Source of the DNA: Haematobia irritans
Taxonomy: Eukaryota; Arthropoda; Insecta; Diptera; Muscidae
Length of the DNA stretch: 64,000 nt
Direction: 5' to 3'
Assembly: GCF_050003625.1 (NCBI RefSeq)
Contig: NC_134397.1
Location: 276,142,070 to 276,206,069, forward strand
Under the pieces are notes generated by a model, which was not told the DNA's origin, searched no databases, and saw only the letters and a program-made list of their open reading frames with translations. The position numbers were made by a program, and so were the translations under genes. Below, piece after piece: positions 1-10,480 of the stretch. Every line of letters begins with the position of its first letter. The stretch's first letter is position 1.

Positions 1-118
1 GCCACAATTCGATACTTTAACTCCATAAATTTTGATGTCAATATGAAAAAACTGCACTTTGTAAATAGACTAGTTGTAACATAGTTTTATAACTTAAACA
101 ATGTATTTTTAATGTTAA

Positions 119-298
119 TGCGTTCACCGTCCTCCGTGCTCATTTCAACACGCTTGAATTTTGCATACCAATCAATTATTGTGGATTTCCCTGGGATAGA
201 GTCCGGAAACTCATTATCAAGCCAAGTTTTTGCTTCCACCGTATTTTTTCCCTTCAGAAAACAGTATTTTACCAAACACGAAATTGTTTTTTTTTCAT
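119..298 (-). pseudogene. Mariner transposase N-terminal fragment
   Basis: Reading leftwards from an ATG at 296-298, the frame breaks in an A-run and a stop. The downstream frame encodes the N-terminal helix-turn-helix region (motifs KYCFLKGKNTVEAKTWLDNE and GKSTIIDWYAKFKR). It ends at the DGER motif and then runs into unrelated flanking sequence. The catalytic DD34D domain is absent, so it cannot make transposase. Confidence 0.9.
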
Positions 299-477
299 TT
301 TTTCCACAATAACAAAAGTTGCTTCACAAAAGACGTTCCATCTCACAAACGAATTGACTTACAGACGTCAAATTTTGACACGAATAATTTGAAGGTTGGT
401 ACTATATAAAAATAATATGCATTTAATACTAGCGACGCCATCTATGTATCAGACCGGGGACTTATCAGCCAACCTGT
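119..477 (-). mobile_element. Truncated mariner (irritans subfamily, Himar1-like)
   Basis: Only the 5' end of a minus-strand mariner remains: the terminal inverted repeat ending CAGCCAACCTGT at 477, target TA at 478-479, the 5' UTR and about the first 50 codons of transposase. It closely matches the two longer copies at 35162 and 46045. The break at 119 falls inside the coding region. Confidence 0.9.
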
Positions 478-514
478 TAGTTATATAACTTAAACAATGT
501 ATTTTTAATGTTAA

Positions 515-684
515 GGAATAAAAAAAATACTTGAAAAAGTAGAATTGAAAAAAATATATTTTTTTAAGTCAAAAGAAATTTGGTTTGTTTACAACGTCGT
601 TCCACAGAAAAGAAAACTCTTCTTTCAGTAATGAGAATCCATGGATGGGCTTAAATATAAATGTTTTGCAAAATTTTAAGAAAA
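515..684. other. Short AT-rich spacer
   Basis: I see no gene or recognised repeat between the mariner fragment and the first composite repeat. Confidence 0.5.
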
Positions 685-1964
685 AACAAGAATATACGGC
701 CGTAAGTTCGGCCAGGCCGAATCTTATGTACCCTTCACCATGGATTGCATAGAAACTTGTACTAAAAACTGTCATCCACAGTCGAATTACGTGGGTTGCG
801 GTATGGCAAGGTATCTTAAAATTTCTTAACACCGTCTTCTCAACTGTAAGTTAGTCTATACGGGGTATATATTAAACAAAAATAAAAAAGGCAAATTAAA
901 TACGTATACAATTCAGTTTGACAAAATTTTCTATAGAAAAAAAAATTGACAAAATTTTCTATAGAAATAAAATTTTGACAAAACTTTCTATGACACAAAA
1001 TTTTGACAAAATTTTCTATTGAAATAAAATCTTGACAAAAATTTGTATAGTAATAAAATTTTGGCAAAATTTTCTATAGAAATAAAATGCTGACAAAATT
1101 TTGTATAGAAATAAAATTTTGGTAGATTATTTTTGGGGATCGGCTATATATAACTATAGACCGATATGGACCATTTTGGCATGGTTGTTAGTGGCCACAT
1201 ACTAGCACAATGTAGCAAATTTCAACTGGATCGGATGCATTTTTCTCCTCCAAGAGCTCCGGTGGTCAAATCTGGGGATCGGTTTAAAAGGGGGCTACAT
1301 ATAATTATGGACCGATGTGGACCAATTTTTGCATGGTTGTTAGAGACCATATACTAACACCATGTACCAAATTTCAACCGGATAGGGTGAATTTTGCTCT
1401 TCCAAGGGGCTCCGGAGGTCAAATCTGGACCGATATGGACCAATTCCTGCATGGTTGTTAGAGACCATATACCAACACTATGTACTAAAATTCAGCCGAA
1501 TCGGATGAAATTTGCTTCTCTTAGAGGCTCGGCAAGCCAAATCGGGGGATCGGTTTATATGGGGGCTATACATAATTATGGACCGATGTGGACCAATTTT
1601 TGCATGGTTGTTAGAGACCATATACTAACACCATGTACCAAATTTCAGCCGGATCGGATGAAATTTGCTTCTCTCGTTTATATGGGGGCTGTACGTAAAA
1701 GTGGACCGATATGGCTCATTTTCAATACCATCCGACCTACATCAATAACAACTACTTGTGCCAAGTTTCAAGCCGATAGCTTGTTTCGTTCGGAAGTTAG
1801 CGTGATTTCAACAGACGGACGGACGGACATGCTCAGATCGACTCAGAATTTCACCACGACCCAGAATATATATACTTTATGGGGTCTTAGACCAATATTT
1901 CGATGTGTTACAAACGGAATGACAAAGTTAATATACCCCCATCCTATGGTGGAGGGTATAAAAA
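685..1964 (+). repeat. Family A composite interspersed repeat, copy 1
   Basis: In order: a head with a GGCCG/CGGCC hairpin and TACCCTTCACCAT (729-741); a 29-bp tandem array; diverged 153-bp units (spacings 151, 118, 153 and 123 between GGACCGAT motifs); and a tail with GGACGGACGGACATGCTC, AATATATATACTTTATGGGG and ATGGTGGAGGGTATAAAA. Head and tail carry the inverted motif TACCCTCCACCAT/ATGGTGGAGGGTA, which suggests a mobile or foldback unit. The open frames in the body (peptides such as GPMWTNFCMVV) follow from the unit being a multiple of three and are not genes. Confidence 0.8.
910..1122 (+). repeat. 29-bp tandem array (family A)
   Basis: About seven degenerate copies of a 29-base unit built of AAAATTTTCTATAG, AAATAAAATTTTG and AC. 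The unit is itself a near dyad (AAAATTTT..CTATAG..AAAATTTT). The same unit recurs at 4284-4590, 16685-16796 and 43015-43700. Confidence 0.85.
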
Positions 1965-3789
1965 TAAAATGCAGCTTCCAAAGACGTCTCCTATATTTAA
2001 AGGTTTATGCAATTAATGTCCTGTTCCTCTATCTAAAACAAAAGCTTTGTTTCGTATTTTAAACTAAAGCATATTGCCGGTGGTTCTTCTATTGTGAAAG
2101 GTATGTACTTGCTGTCCAGTATAAATCGAACGTATAGAATATGTGAAAAAATAAAACAATTTTAAACTGCGATTGAATTCTTAGGTCAAAAATTTGAAAC
2201 TACTCATTTTTGGTAATCAATGTATGATCAAATAAACAAAACAAACTTTCAAAAAGAGAAAAAGCCAAATTGTTTCAAATTCGAGCGATTCCAATTCTTT
2301 AGAATGGGGTTTCATTCAATTTTCAGGAACAGGACATAAAAATATTAATTCCAGAGGAAATGATCTTGTAGGATATGATATTTTACGACAAGACAGTTTT
2401 GTGCTCACAACAATTGTACCAATTATATAATTAGAATTTCCCCGATAAAATTTAACATAATTAATTGATCTTTCCCACTGCAGTCTCGTATAAAGTATCA
2501 ACATTAGAAATTTCAGCAAATGCGTCATATGACTTAAAATTAACTTACCCACCCCATTAGAATACAGTCAAAGGGGTGGGGGATTGGTTTTGATTTCCTT
2601 CATTTACAATCATCCCACCAATTAGTGAGGACAAGCAATCGACATTGTTCATGGGAGATATCCGCAATAAATGTACCAATCAATTAATTTCCTCCTCAAA
2701 ATCAAGTCAGCATCAAATGCTACTGCAATTACCAATTTGCAACAAGATTTAGAATAGCAACAACAACATCAACATTACATAACAAACAAATATCACATGG
2801 GTAGCAATAGTAACAGTGGCAGAAACTGATGTTGATGTTCTTGTCGATACATGTTAGATGCAGATACAAATGCAGATGCAGATGTGGCAATGAATATGAT
2901 TTGCCAAGATTAATAAATATTTGCACTTTGCTGGTACCGGAGTCTAGAGTATTGGGGTAAATTCAATTTGAATGTTGTAAATAAAGCCGCGAGTATCTGC
3001 AAACAGCCGCACCATCCATCACAGCATAGGCACATCCCGTCACACGAACATTCTTCCACTCCTCGAAAATCATATGGGGAGGTGATACCAATTGCCAAGT
3101 GGAAAACGCTAACCGGGCCTCGTTGCAAGAGTACAATGGCACAACATGAAATTGAATTCAGTTTGAATTTGATTTGCCACGCGCCGCACCTATCGTCGAG
3201 GAGGAACCTAACAATATGGTAAGCTAGCACTTCAACATTCCTTTAACGCTTTCCTGTCTATTCGAGATACTCGAGTATTGAGCTTCCACCTTGCCTGTGT
3301 CAAGAATTACACAATCATCATCGTGGGAAAACAAACATTCGTCCTGGGAATATTGCATCTCATTCTGGTGGTGGTGAATAACAGTGAGTGAAGCAAATAA
3401 GTTCCATAGCCAATGGAAAAACTACAATGCGTAAGTTTTTGCAACTTTTTTTTTTGCCATAGACCGTATAAAGGAGGCTCTGGCGGAAAAAATTCAATTA
3501 CGCGTTTTGCAATGCGGGCAGAGTGAGCGGTGGATAGCTGTGGCAAAATCACCGCTTGGAATAAAATCTACAAACGAGTTTAATGGAATTTTACATGAAA
3601 CAATCTTTACTAGTGGAAAACAAAAACAACAAAACTCTCTAAAATCTATTTCACCAGGAATTTAATTAAAGCCTCGTTTTTTCAGTTGTTCATATTTTCG
3701 GACGGCCTCAAAAAGCCCCGGGGTAAAATGTATATAGAATATTTAAACAAATTCCATGAGGTTAGTTGAAATACGCCACTCATTGAAAG
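1965..3789. other. No gene or repeat recognised
   Basis: Mixed-composition sequence with runs such as CAACAACATCAACATTAC near 2758. Short open frames on both strands (for example near 2968-3222) show no motif, start context or splice pattern that I trust. Probably unique intergenic or intronic DNA. Confidence 0.4.
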
Positions 3790-4045
3790 ACTTGAGAGTT
3801 TAATGAAAATAAGCTATATCTATGGCCATATGAGTGTATATCGGGCTAAAGATATATATTGCGGCTATATCTAAATCTGAACAGACTTCAACCAAATTTG
3901 TAAATTTGGGATGCATAACGAAGAGCTTATTCTACACTTTGTGCAAAATTCCAAAAAAATTAGAGTGAAACTGAGGTAATATGAGAATAAGATATATATG
4001 GGATATATATCTAAATCTGAACCGATTTCAACCACGAAATTCCTC
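3790..4045 (+). repeat. Family B composite fragment
   Basis: Contains two degenerate units with the family B signatures ATATCGGGCTAAAGATATAT and TATATCTAAATCTGAACCGA, as in 24575-25800 and 62940-63870. It is cut by the head of the next family A element at 4052. Confidence 0.7.
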
Positions 4046-4283
4046 TAAAATAAAACAAGTATATACGGCCGTAAGTTCGGCCAGGCCGAAACTTATGTAC
4101 CCTCCACCATGGATTGCGTAGAAACTTCTACTGAAGACTGTCATCCACAATCGAATTACTTGGGTTGTGGTAACTTTTGCCGATGACAAGGTATCTCAAA
4201 ACTTCCTAATACCGTAATATATACCACGTAGTCCATACGTGGTATATATTAAACTAAAAATGGCCGATTAAATACGTATACAA

Positions 4284-4590
4284 AATAAAATTTTGACAAC
4301 ATTTTCTATAGAAGTTAAATTTGGACAAATTTTTCTATAGAAATAACATTTTGACAAAATTTTCTATAGAAATAAAATTTTTACAAAATTTTCAAAAGAT
4401 TTAAAAATTTTGACAACATTCTCTATAGAATTAAAATTTTGACAACATTTTCTACAGAAATAAAATTTTGCCCAAATTTTCTATAGAAATAAAATTTTAC
4501 AAAATTTTCTATAGGAATAAAATTTCGACAAAATTTTCTATAGAAATAAAATTTTGACAAAATTTTCTATAGAAATAAAATTTTGCTAGA
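4284..4590 (+). repeat. 29-bp tandem array (family A)
   Basis: About ten copies of the unit seen at 910-1122. Measured spacing 29 bases (4501 to 4530). Copies near 4530-4590 are nearly identical, earlier ones more degenerate. Confidence 0.88.
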
Positions 4591-5093
4591 TTACTTTTGC
4601 TCGAGTGGCAAGCATGATTATGATATATTAACACCACGTTGCAAATTTCAACCGGATCGGATGAATTTTGCTCGTCCAAGTGGCTCCGGAGTTCAAATCT
4701 GGCGATCGGTTTATATAGGGGCTATATATAATTATAGACTTATATGGACCAATTTTTGAATGGTTCTTACACGCAAAAAAATAATTCTTTCCTCCCAAAC
4801 GAAATTTTAGACAAACAAAGTTCGTTCCTCATTTGCTTTTCGCTGTAAGGAAGTGTATTTGGAAGAAAAGTATATACTTTTTGTGATAAACGTTTATTCT
4901 TTTCCAGGATGTAAAAACAATTTCATAAAGACTAGCTCAAAAAAAAACATTATATTCTTGCTAATTGCATTGTCCCTCACATCTTTCTCACATCTACGAG
5001 GATTTTTATTTCTTAACACCTTTTCCTGTAATACCAACAATGTAGAAGAAATTATACGATTTTATAAATTTTTAAACTTTTTTTTACCTTTCG

Positions 5094-5163
5094 CCTGGAC
5101 GGAGAATCGAACCGCGGACCATGCAAATTGTAAGCCAACACACTAACCACTGAGCTATGTACT
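5094..5163 (-). ncRNA. tRNA-like module, leftward
   Basis: On the minus strand there is a box A-like TAGCTCAGTGGTTAG and a box B-like GGTTCGATTCTCC at tRNA-like spacing. The acceptor stem does not pair well, so it is tRNA-derived rather than a tRNA gene. There is no T-run downstream on this strand; an A-rich stretch follows instead. Confidence 0.55.
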
Positions 5164-5275
5164 TGTTATGGTCATCAATAGATAATTATCCATATAAGTT
5201 ATATTTATATAGCATAGCTTGCGGCGCCCACGAACCGAATAAACAAAGTTTATTTAACAGAAACAAACATTTAGT

Positions 5276-5350
5276 TTGGCACCGTGGAGCAGTGGTAGCT
5301 ACGTCCGACTCTCATGCCAAGGGTCGTGGGTTCGAGCCCTGCTTCGGCCA
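5276..5350 (+). ncRNA. tRNA-like module, rightward
   Basis: Box A-like GTGGAGCAGTGGTAGC and box B-like GGGTTCGAGCCCTG. The T-arm pairs as a 5-bp stem with a 7-base loop; the acceptor stem is poor. It resembles the SINE heads at 11985 and 54731 and may share their origin. Confidence 0.6.
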
Positions 5351-5353
5351 AAG

Positions 5354-5364
5354 TTTTTTTTTTT
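5354..5364 (+). terminator. Possible RNA polymerase III terminator
   Basis: Eleven T residues begin a few bases after the rightward tRNA-like module. T-runs of four or more stop RNA polymerase III. That the module is transcribed is inference. Confidence 0.45.
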
Positions 5365-6731
5365 GCTTTTGTTTTTTTTTTTTACATACGTTCCAGATAT
5401 ATTCGGAAGATTCCGAAAAAATGTTTAACATTACATTGTACTATATTAAATTTTGAACTGTAAAATGTGTCTTATTAAAGACCTAAAGTCAGAAAAGAAC
5501 AGTGTTTGATATAAACGAAATGGACTGTGTTGTTATTTCAAACATAACTTTTTTTATTGAAAAAATAAAAATGTTGTAACAAACGAATTTTTTTGATAAT
5601 AAAAGTTTAAAATTTTCGAAGCAATTCAAAAAACTCTAACAAAAGAAAAACGTTTTCGGTACACGTTTTCCAAACGTTTTTTTTCTTTGCGTGTAGAGAC
5701 TATATACTAATACCATATACCAACTTTCAGCCGGATCGGATGAAATTTGCTTCTCTTAGAGGATCCGCAAACCAAATCTGGGAATCGGTTTATATGAGGG
5801 CTATATATAATTATGGACCGATATGGACCAATTTTTGCATGGTTGTTAGAGACCATATACTAACACCACGTACTAAATTTCAACCAGATCGGATGAATTT
5901 TGCTCCTCTAAGAGGCTCCGGAGTTCAAATCTGGTGATCGGTTTATATGGGGGCTATATATAATTATGGACCGATATGGACCAATTTTTTCATGGTTGTT
6001 AGAGACCATATACTAATACCATGTACCAAATTTCAGCCATATCGGATGATATTTGCTTCTCTTTGAGGCTCCGCACGCCAAATCTGGGGATCGGTTTATA
6101 CGGGGGCTATATATAATTATGGACCGATGTGGACCAATTTTTGCAAAGTTATTAGACACAATATACTAACACCATGTACCAAATTTCAGCCGGATTGGAT
6201 GGAGTTTGCTTCTCTTAGAGCAATCGCAAGCCAAATTTGGGGGTCCGTTCATATGGGGGCTATACGTAAAATTGGACCGATATGGACCAATTTTTGCATG
6301 GTTGTTAGAGACCATATTCAAATTCCATGTACCAACTTTCAGCCGGATCGGATGAAATTTGCTTCTCTTAGAGCAATCGCAAGCCAAATTTGGGGGTCCG
6401 TTTATACACGCAAAAAAATAATTCTTTACTCCCAAACGAAATTTTAGACAAGCAAAGTTCGTTTCTCATTTGCTTTTCGCTGTATGGAAGTGTATTTGGA
6501 AGAAAAGTATATACTTTTTGTGATAAACGTTTATTCTTTTCCAGGATGTGAAAACAATTTCATAAAGACAAACTCAAAAAAAAAAAAACATTGTTTTCTT
6601 GCTAATTGCATTTTCTCATATCTTTCTCACATCCATGAGGTTTTTTAGTTCTTAACACCGTTTTCTTGTAATACAAACAATGTAGAAGAAATTATACGAT
6701 TTTATAAATTTTTAAAATTTTTTTACCTTTC

Positions 6732-6800
6732 GTCTGGACGGAGAATCGAACCGCGGACCATGCACTTTGTAAGCCAACACACTAACCACTGAGCTATGTA
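6732..6800 (-). ncRNA. tRNA-like module, leftward (copy 2)
   Basis: Counterpart of 5094-5163 with the same box A- and box B-like motifs on the minus strand. Confidence 0.55.
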
Positions 6801-6915
6801 CTTGTTATGGTCATCAATAGATAAATATCCATATAAGTTATATTTATATAGCATAGCTTGCGGCGCCCACGAACCGAATAAACAAAGTTTATTTAACAGA
6901 AACAAACATTTAGTT

Positions 6916-6988
6916 TGGGACCGTGGAGCAGTGGTTGCTACGTCCGACTTGCATGCCAAGGGTCTTGGGTTTGATCCCTGCTTCGGCC
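6916..6988 (+). ncRNA. tRNA-like module, rightward (copy 2)
   Basis: Counterpart of 5276-5350. Box B is decayed (GGGTTTGATCCCTG), while the anticodon-like region CTTGCATGCCAAG pairs better than in copy 1. An 11-T run follows at 6993-7003. Confidence 0.58.
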
Positions 6989-6992
6989 AAAG

Positions 6993-7003
6993 TTTTTTTT
7001 TTT
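6993..7003 (+). terminator. Possible RNA polymerase III terminator (copy 2)
   Basis: Eleven T residues directly after the rightward tRNA-like module, at the same place as in copy 1. Confidence 0.42.
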
Positions 7004-7597
7004 ATCATATATTCCAGATATGTTCGGAATATTCTGAAAAAATGTTCAACATTACATTGTACTATATTAAATTTTGAACTGTAAAATGTGTCTTATTAAA
7101 GACTTAAAGTCAGAAAAGAACAGTGTTTGATATAAACGAAATGGACTGTGTTCTTGTTTCAAAAATAACTTTTTTTATTGAAAAAATAAAAATTTTGTAA
7201 CAAACGAATTTTTTGGTGATAAAAGTTTAAAATTTTCGAAGCAATTCAAAAAACTCTAACAAAAGAAAAACGTTTTCGGTACACGTTTTCCAAACGTTTT
7301 TTTTCTTTGCGTGTATGGGGGCTATACGTAAAAGTGGACCGATATGGCCCATTTTCAATACCGACCTACATCAATAACAACTACTTGTGCCAAGTTTCAA
7401 GTCGATAGCTTGTTTCGTTCGGAAGTTAGCGTGATTTCAACAGACGGACGGACGGACGGACATGCTCAGATCGACTCAGAATTTCACCACGACCCAGAAT
7501 ATATATACTTTATGGGGTCTTAGAGCAATATTTCGATGTGTTACAAACGGAATGACAAAGTGAATATACCCCCATCCTATGGTGGAGGGTATAAAAA

Positions 7598-9325
7598 TGG
7601 GGGAAAGTTGAAATTTATCATTATGAAAATTAAAGCATTATGCCAAATCGCATCGAAGGCTTTAGCAACTAAGGCTGTAGGGAAACCCTTTGAGAAGTTT
7701 TGTTTAATATCATTGCATATTCTTTTCACCTGATGAATGGTGCTGTGATATTTCCTGAATCCAAATTGTTCAGGTGGTATGATGTTTTTACTATTAACAT
7801 GTTGCTCTATTTTAATTCTGATAATTTGTTCAAAAATTTTACTTAAACTACTTAGTAAACTAATAGGTCTGTATGTATTTGGATTATCAAAAGGCTTAAT
7901 GGGTTTTTGAATAGGAATGACCTTGGCAATTTTCCAGCATTTAGGAAAGTATTGTATTTTTAGGCATGAATTATATATAAATTGCTATTAAATATTTGAT
8001 AGCATTTGTTGGTAAATGTTTGAGCATTTGGTTGTTAATCATATCGAACTCGGTTGCTTTCCGTATATTCAGGTTTTTTATAATCGATCTAATGGCTGGT
8101 AAAGTTATCATCAGACATGTGGTGATTCAAAGAAAAGGTGTCAGCTAGGAGGTTTGATTTTTCTATGTTGGAGTATCTTATTACTGAACCATCCTTATTG
8201 AGTGACATTATCTGTTTCTCATTTTTAATTAATTTGGTCGTGTTCCAAAATGGTTTTTTGTTTAAGTTGCGTAGTTTCCGGGACCATTGATGATTTCGAA
8301 ATTTCTTTATATCCGCTCGAATTTGTGTATGCTCGCATTTGTGTATGCACATGTGCACATTTCCTCGTAGTCGAGTATATTCCAGTACCTGGACCATTCT
8401 TTCTTAAAAAAGTTTCTAACTTTTATCAAATTTTGAATATAACTAGGTAAAACAAAATGTATTGGAGTGTGCCTGATGCAGGGTACAGATTGCCTAACAA
8501 CATCTTGAAGAGTATTTGAGAAAATGTGAATTTGAGCGTCTATTTCTCTCTCATAGAGAAACTCTTCACCTAAATTTGCTAGGTCTCTAAACTGTATTCG
8601 TAAGAGTGATTTATATCTTGACCAGTTTGCTTTATTAAAATTATAATGGCCGGGCTTTGTTGAACTTATTGAGTAGTTTAAAGAGAACGACACAGGTAGA
8701 TGGTCTAATTGGAGATCATTGATTGCATTCAATGGAGATAGTAGTGTTGATATATTCGACAAAAGAATGTCTAAATTTGATGGACTCGATGTTCATCGAG
8801 TAGGAATATATGTTGGAGTAGGTGAAAAAGATATTGATATAGGATAGAAAAATGATATTTCGTTTAATACGTTGCCCCAGCTATTTGCTCGAGTACATCC
8901 CCAATCTTTATGGCGACTATTAAAGTCCCCACAAAGTAAAAAATTTCTTCTTACACGTAGTAGTTTACGTAAGTCTGTTTTATATGTTACGCGACTTTGA
9001 TTTGTGTTATTTGTCCCAGGGAAGTAAACACTAAACATTTCTATACTTGGCCCGTCTTCATTTACCAACTCAATGTCGATATTTTAAATTAATTTTGTTT
9101 CAATAGGGCGAATTTCCATATATTTTATGTGTTTCTTTATAATAATTGCTAAACCGCCTCCTATGACATTACGGTCGCGGTGAATTATTCTATAATCGTT
9201 GTTTTAAAACTCAACATTTTGGTTTAACCATATGTAAATGTTATTCCTATTAAAAAAAAAATAAAAAAAATCTATCTTTTTATTGAAGATACTTCTACAA
9301 TTCCAAAGCCTAGCTGTCAATGTTA
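7598..9325 (-). pseudogene. Jockey-like ORF2: endonuclease plus partial reverse transcriptase
   Basis: Several frames must be joined, so this is a pseudogene. Reading leftwards: an endonuclease start near 9310 with DRNVIGGGLAIIIKK (about 9120-9180), then NFLLCGDFNSRHKDWGCTRA (about 8880-8950, APE-type endonuclease core) and LDHLPVSF (about 8700). A linker follows with WNTTKLIK and NLLADTF. The RT part has NIRKATEFDMINNQML (about 8040), PKCWKIAKVIPIQKP (about 7920), YRPISLLSSLSKIFE (about 7860) and PPEQFGFR (about 7770). It ends soon after the FDAIWHNALI motif. The RT YADD box, the thumb and the C-terminus are missing. Stops and frameshifts (for example near 9090 and 8089) rule out function. 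Confidence 0.85.
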
Positions 9326-9327
9326 CA

Positions 9328-10480
9328 CTAGGCATAATTGCTATAAAGATATTTAACAGCTAATTTAGCGATAACATTAAATTGTTCCTCTCTGTTAGTA
9401 CATGCACGGAGACTTGATATCATATCAGATGTTAATTGAGTGATTTCTTCTTCGTCGAATAAGTTGTTGGGAGAGTAAACATTGCTTCTATTTATTTGGT
9501 TTGTTATATTGCTATTATTTTGGTGGGTATATTTATAACACGCCCCCCCCCCTGTAAGGGGGTCATCATTAGGATGAAATCTCAGCAATAGAGGATAGTT
9601 TGCAGGTAAATAATCGTATTGTTTTTGATGAGAAGCTTGGTTTGTTGCTCTTCTAGTGGCAAATTGTTTTCTCATTTCGAGATAGGCAGTACGATTGGGA
9701 CACTCAGAATCGCTAGCTTTATGTTTGTTGTTGCAATTTGCATAACGAGAGAGATTTGGAGTTGGGCAGTCGAGAGTCATGTCTTCCAGCACATAAACCA
9801 CACTTCGGCTTTACATTACATCCCCGCTCTCCGTGGCCATACATTTGACATTTTCGGCATTGAACAGGCCTGAATTTGGTTTGCTTTTTAAACTCCCATT
9901 TTACAATAGTTTGAAAAATTACTTTTGTTTTTTCTTAGATCATGCATTCTTACTATGGTTCTCTCGAAATACACAATATAAATTGTATCCGTATATGTGT
10001 CAAATTTACGTGAGACTTTTTTGACATCCAGACAAGTATAGCTTAGACGAATTAATTCTGTTTTAACTTCAGATTCGCTTTTTCTTCTAAGTCGGAGAGT
10101 ACGACTTTAACTGGCTTTTCGTCTTTACGAGCACATGTAACGAATTGAATACATTTGTTTTGCAGCAGTTCTACAACTGAACTGTCCATATCTTCAGAGA
10201 TGATTTTTAATCCAATTGACAATTTTTATTAAAATTTTTTCGATTTTATTTTCGTTTAACAGTTTGTAAATGCTTTCTCTATTATCTGTTCACACTTTTG
10301 TGGGGGGTATAAATGTTTTTTTTTTACGTTTTTATCCGCATTTTCTTCATCTTCATAGTTGAAGTGGCGAATAGAAATTTGTTCTTAATAAAGTCTTTTG
10401 CTTCTTTGATGAAGACCTGTCTTCATCGTTTTTAACGTTGACGTTTCAGTTTTGTTATTCTTGTTTACGTTTGTAGAGGA
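9328..10480 (-). pseudogene. Jockey-like ORF1 (gag-like, zinc knuckles)
   Basis: The best-preserved part is the C-terminal 157 residues (9328-9801). They contain a knuckle-like stretch CPTPNLSRYANCNNKHKASD followed by ECPN and a charged YLEMRKQFATRR segment, as in nucleic-acid-binding gag proteins of this clade. Upstream, frames are broken but lysine-rich coding-like sequence extends to about 10480. Its stop lies just before the ORF2 start, as in intact Jockey-type elements. A C-run at 9543-9553 lies inside. Confidence 0.75.

Larger units (their letters stand above)
88..514. repeat. 31-bp direct repeats flanking a truncated mariner
   Basis: The same 31 bases occur at 88-118 and 484-514. The first copy abuts the internal break of the mariner fragment (119). 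The second lies six bases beyond its intact terminal repeat and TA. Mariner normally duplicates only TA, so the long repeat points to an interrupted gap repair or template switch after excision (inference). Confidence 0.85.
4770..5693. mobile_element. TIR element carrying two tRNA-like modules, copy 1
   Basis: Starts CACGCAAAAAAATAATTC and ends TTTTTTCTTTGCGTG, flanked by TA at 4768-4769 and 5694-5695. The family A unit it entered is intact across the TA. It holds a minus-strand tRNA-like module (5094-5163), a plus-strand one (5276-5350) followed by a T-run, and no transposase frame. About 924 bp, clearly homologous throughout to 6407-7313. Probably a non-autonomous DNA transposon that captured or evolved internal RNA polymerase III promoters. 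Confidence 0.85.
6407..7313. mobile_element. TIR element carrying two tRNA-like modules, copy 2
   Basis: Same ends as copy 1 (CACGCAAAAAAATAATTC and TTTTTTCTTTGCGTG) with TA at 6405-6406 and 7314-7315. It splits the motif TTTATATGGGGG of the host family A unit. About 907 bp; both tRNA-like modules and the T-run are kept. Differences from copy 1 are scattered substitutions and small indels. Confidence 0.85.
4052..7597 (+). repeat. Family A composite interspersed repeat, copy 2
   Basis: Complete from the head (CAAGTATATACGGCCGTAAG) to the tail (ATGGTGGAGGGTATAAAAA). GGACCGAT motifs in the intact part of the body sit at 5815, 5968, 6121 and 6274, exactly 153 bases apart. Two younger TIR elements (4770-5693, 6407-7313) interrupt body units at TA sites; removing each plus one TA restores the unit consensus. 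The head also has a hairpin with perfect 15-base arms (4216-4230 and 4236-4250). The tail abuts LINE sequence at 7598. Confidence 0.85.
7598..10480 (-). mobile_element. Jockey-clade non-LTR retrotransposon, 3' part missing
   Basis: Minus-strand order is ORF1 (gag-like), endonuclease, linker and reverse transcriptase start. The sequence stops inside the RT domain at the tail of the family A repeat, so the 3' end is absent. LINEs usually lose the 5' end, so this loss came from a later rearrangement or insertion. The 5' limit near 10480 is approximate. Confidence 0.85.

Noticed and set aside
908..1125. 29-bp array as a CRISPR-like array
   Set aside because: Units are contiguous with no unique spacers, AT-rich, and located in a eukaryotic mobile repeat.
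1394..2062. Open frame of 222 codons on the plus strand
   Set aside because: It runs through family A 153-bp units. The unit is a multiple of three, so open frames with repeated peptides arise on both strands. It has no known domain and includes the non-coding tail.
5276..5350. A genuine tRNA gene
   Set aside because: Boxes and T-arm are good but the acceptor stem does not pair and the module is part of a repeated element.
5157..5456. 99-codon frame across the tRNA-like element, also at 6796-7077
   Set aside because: Homologous frames in the two copies follow from nucleotide homology; the frame crosses the tRNA-like module and the T-run.
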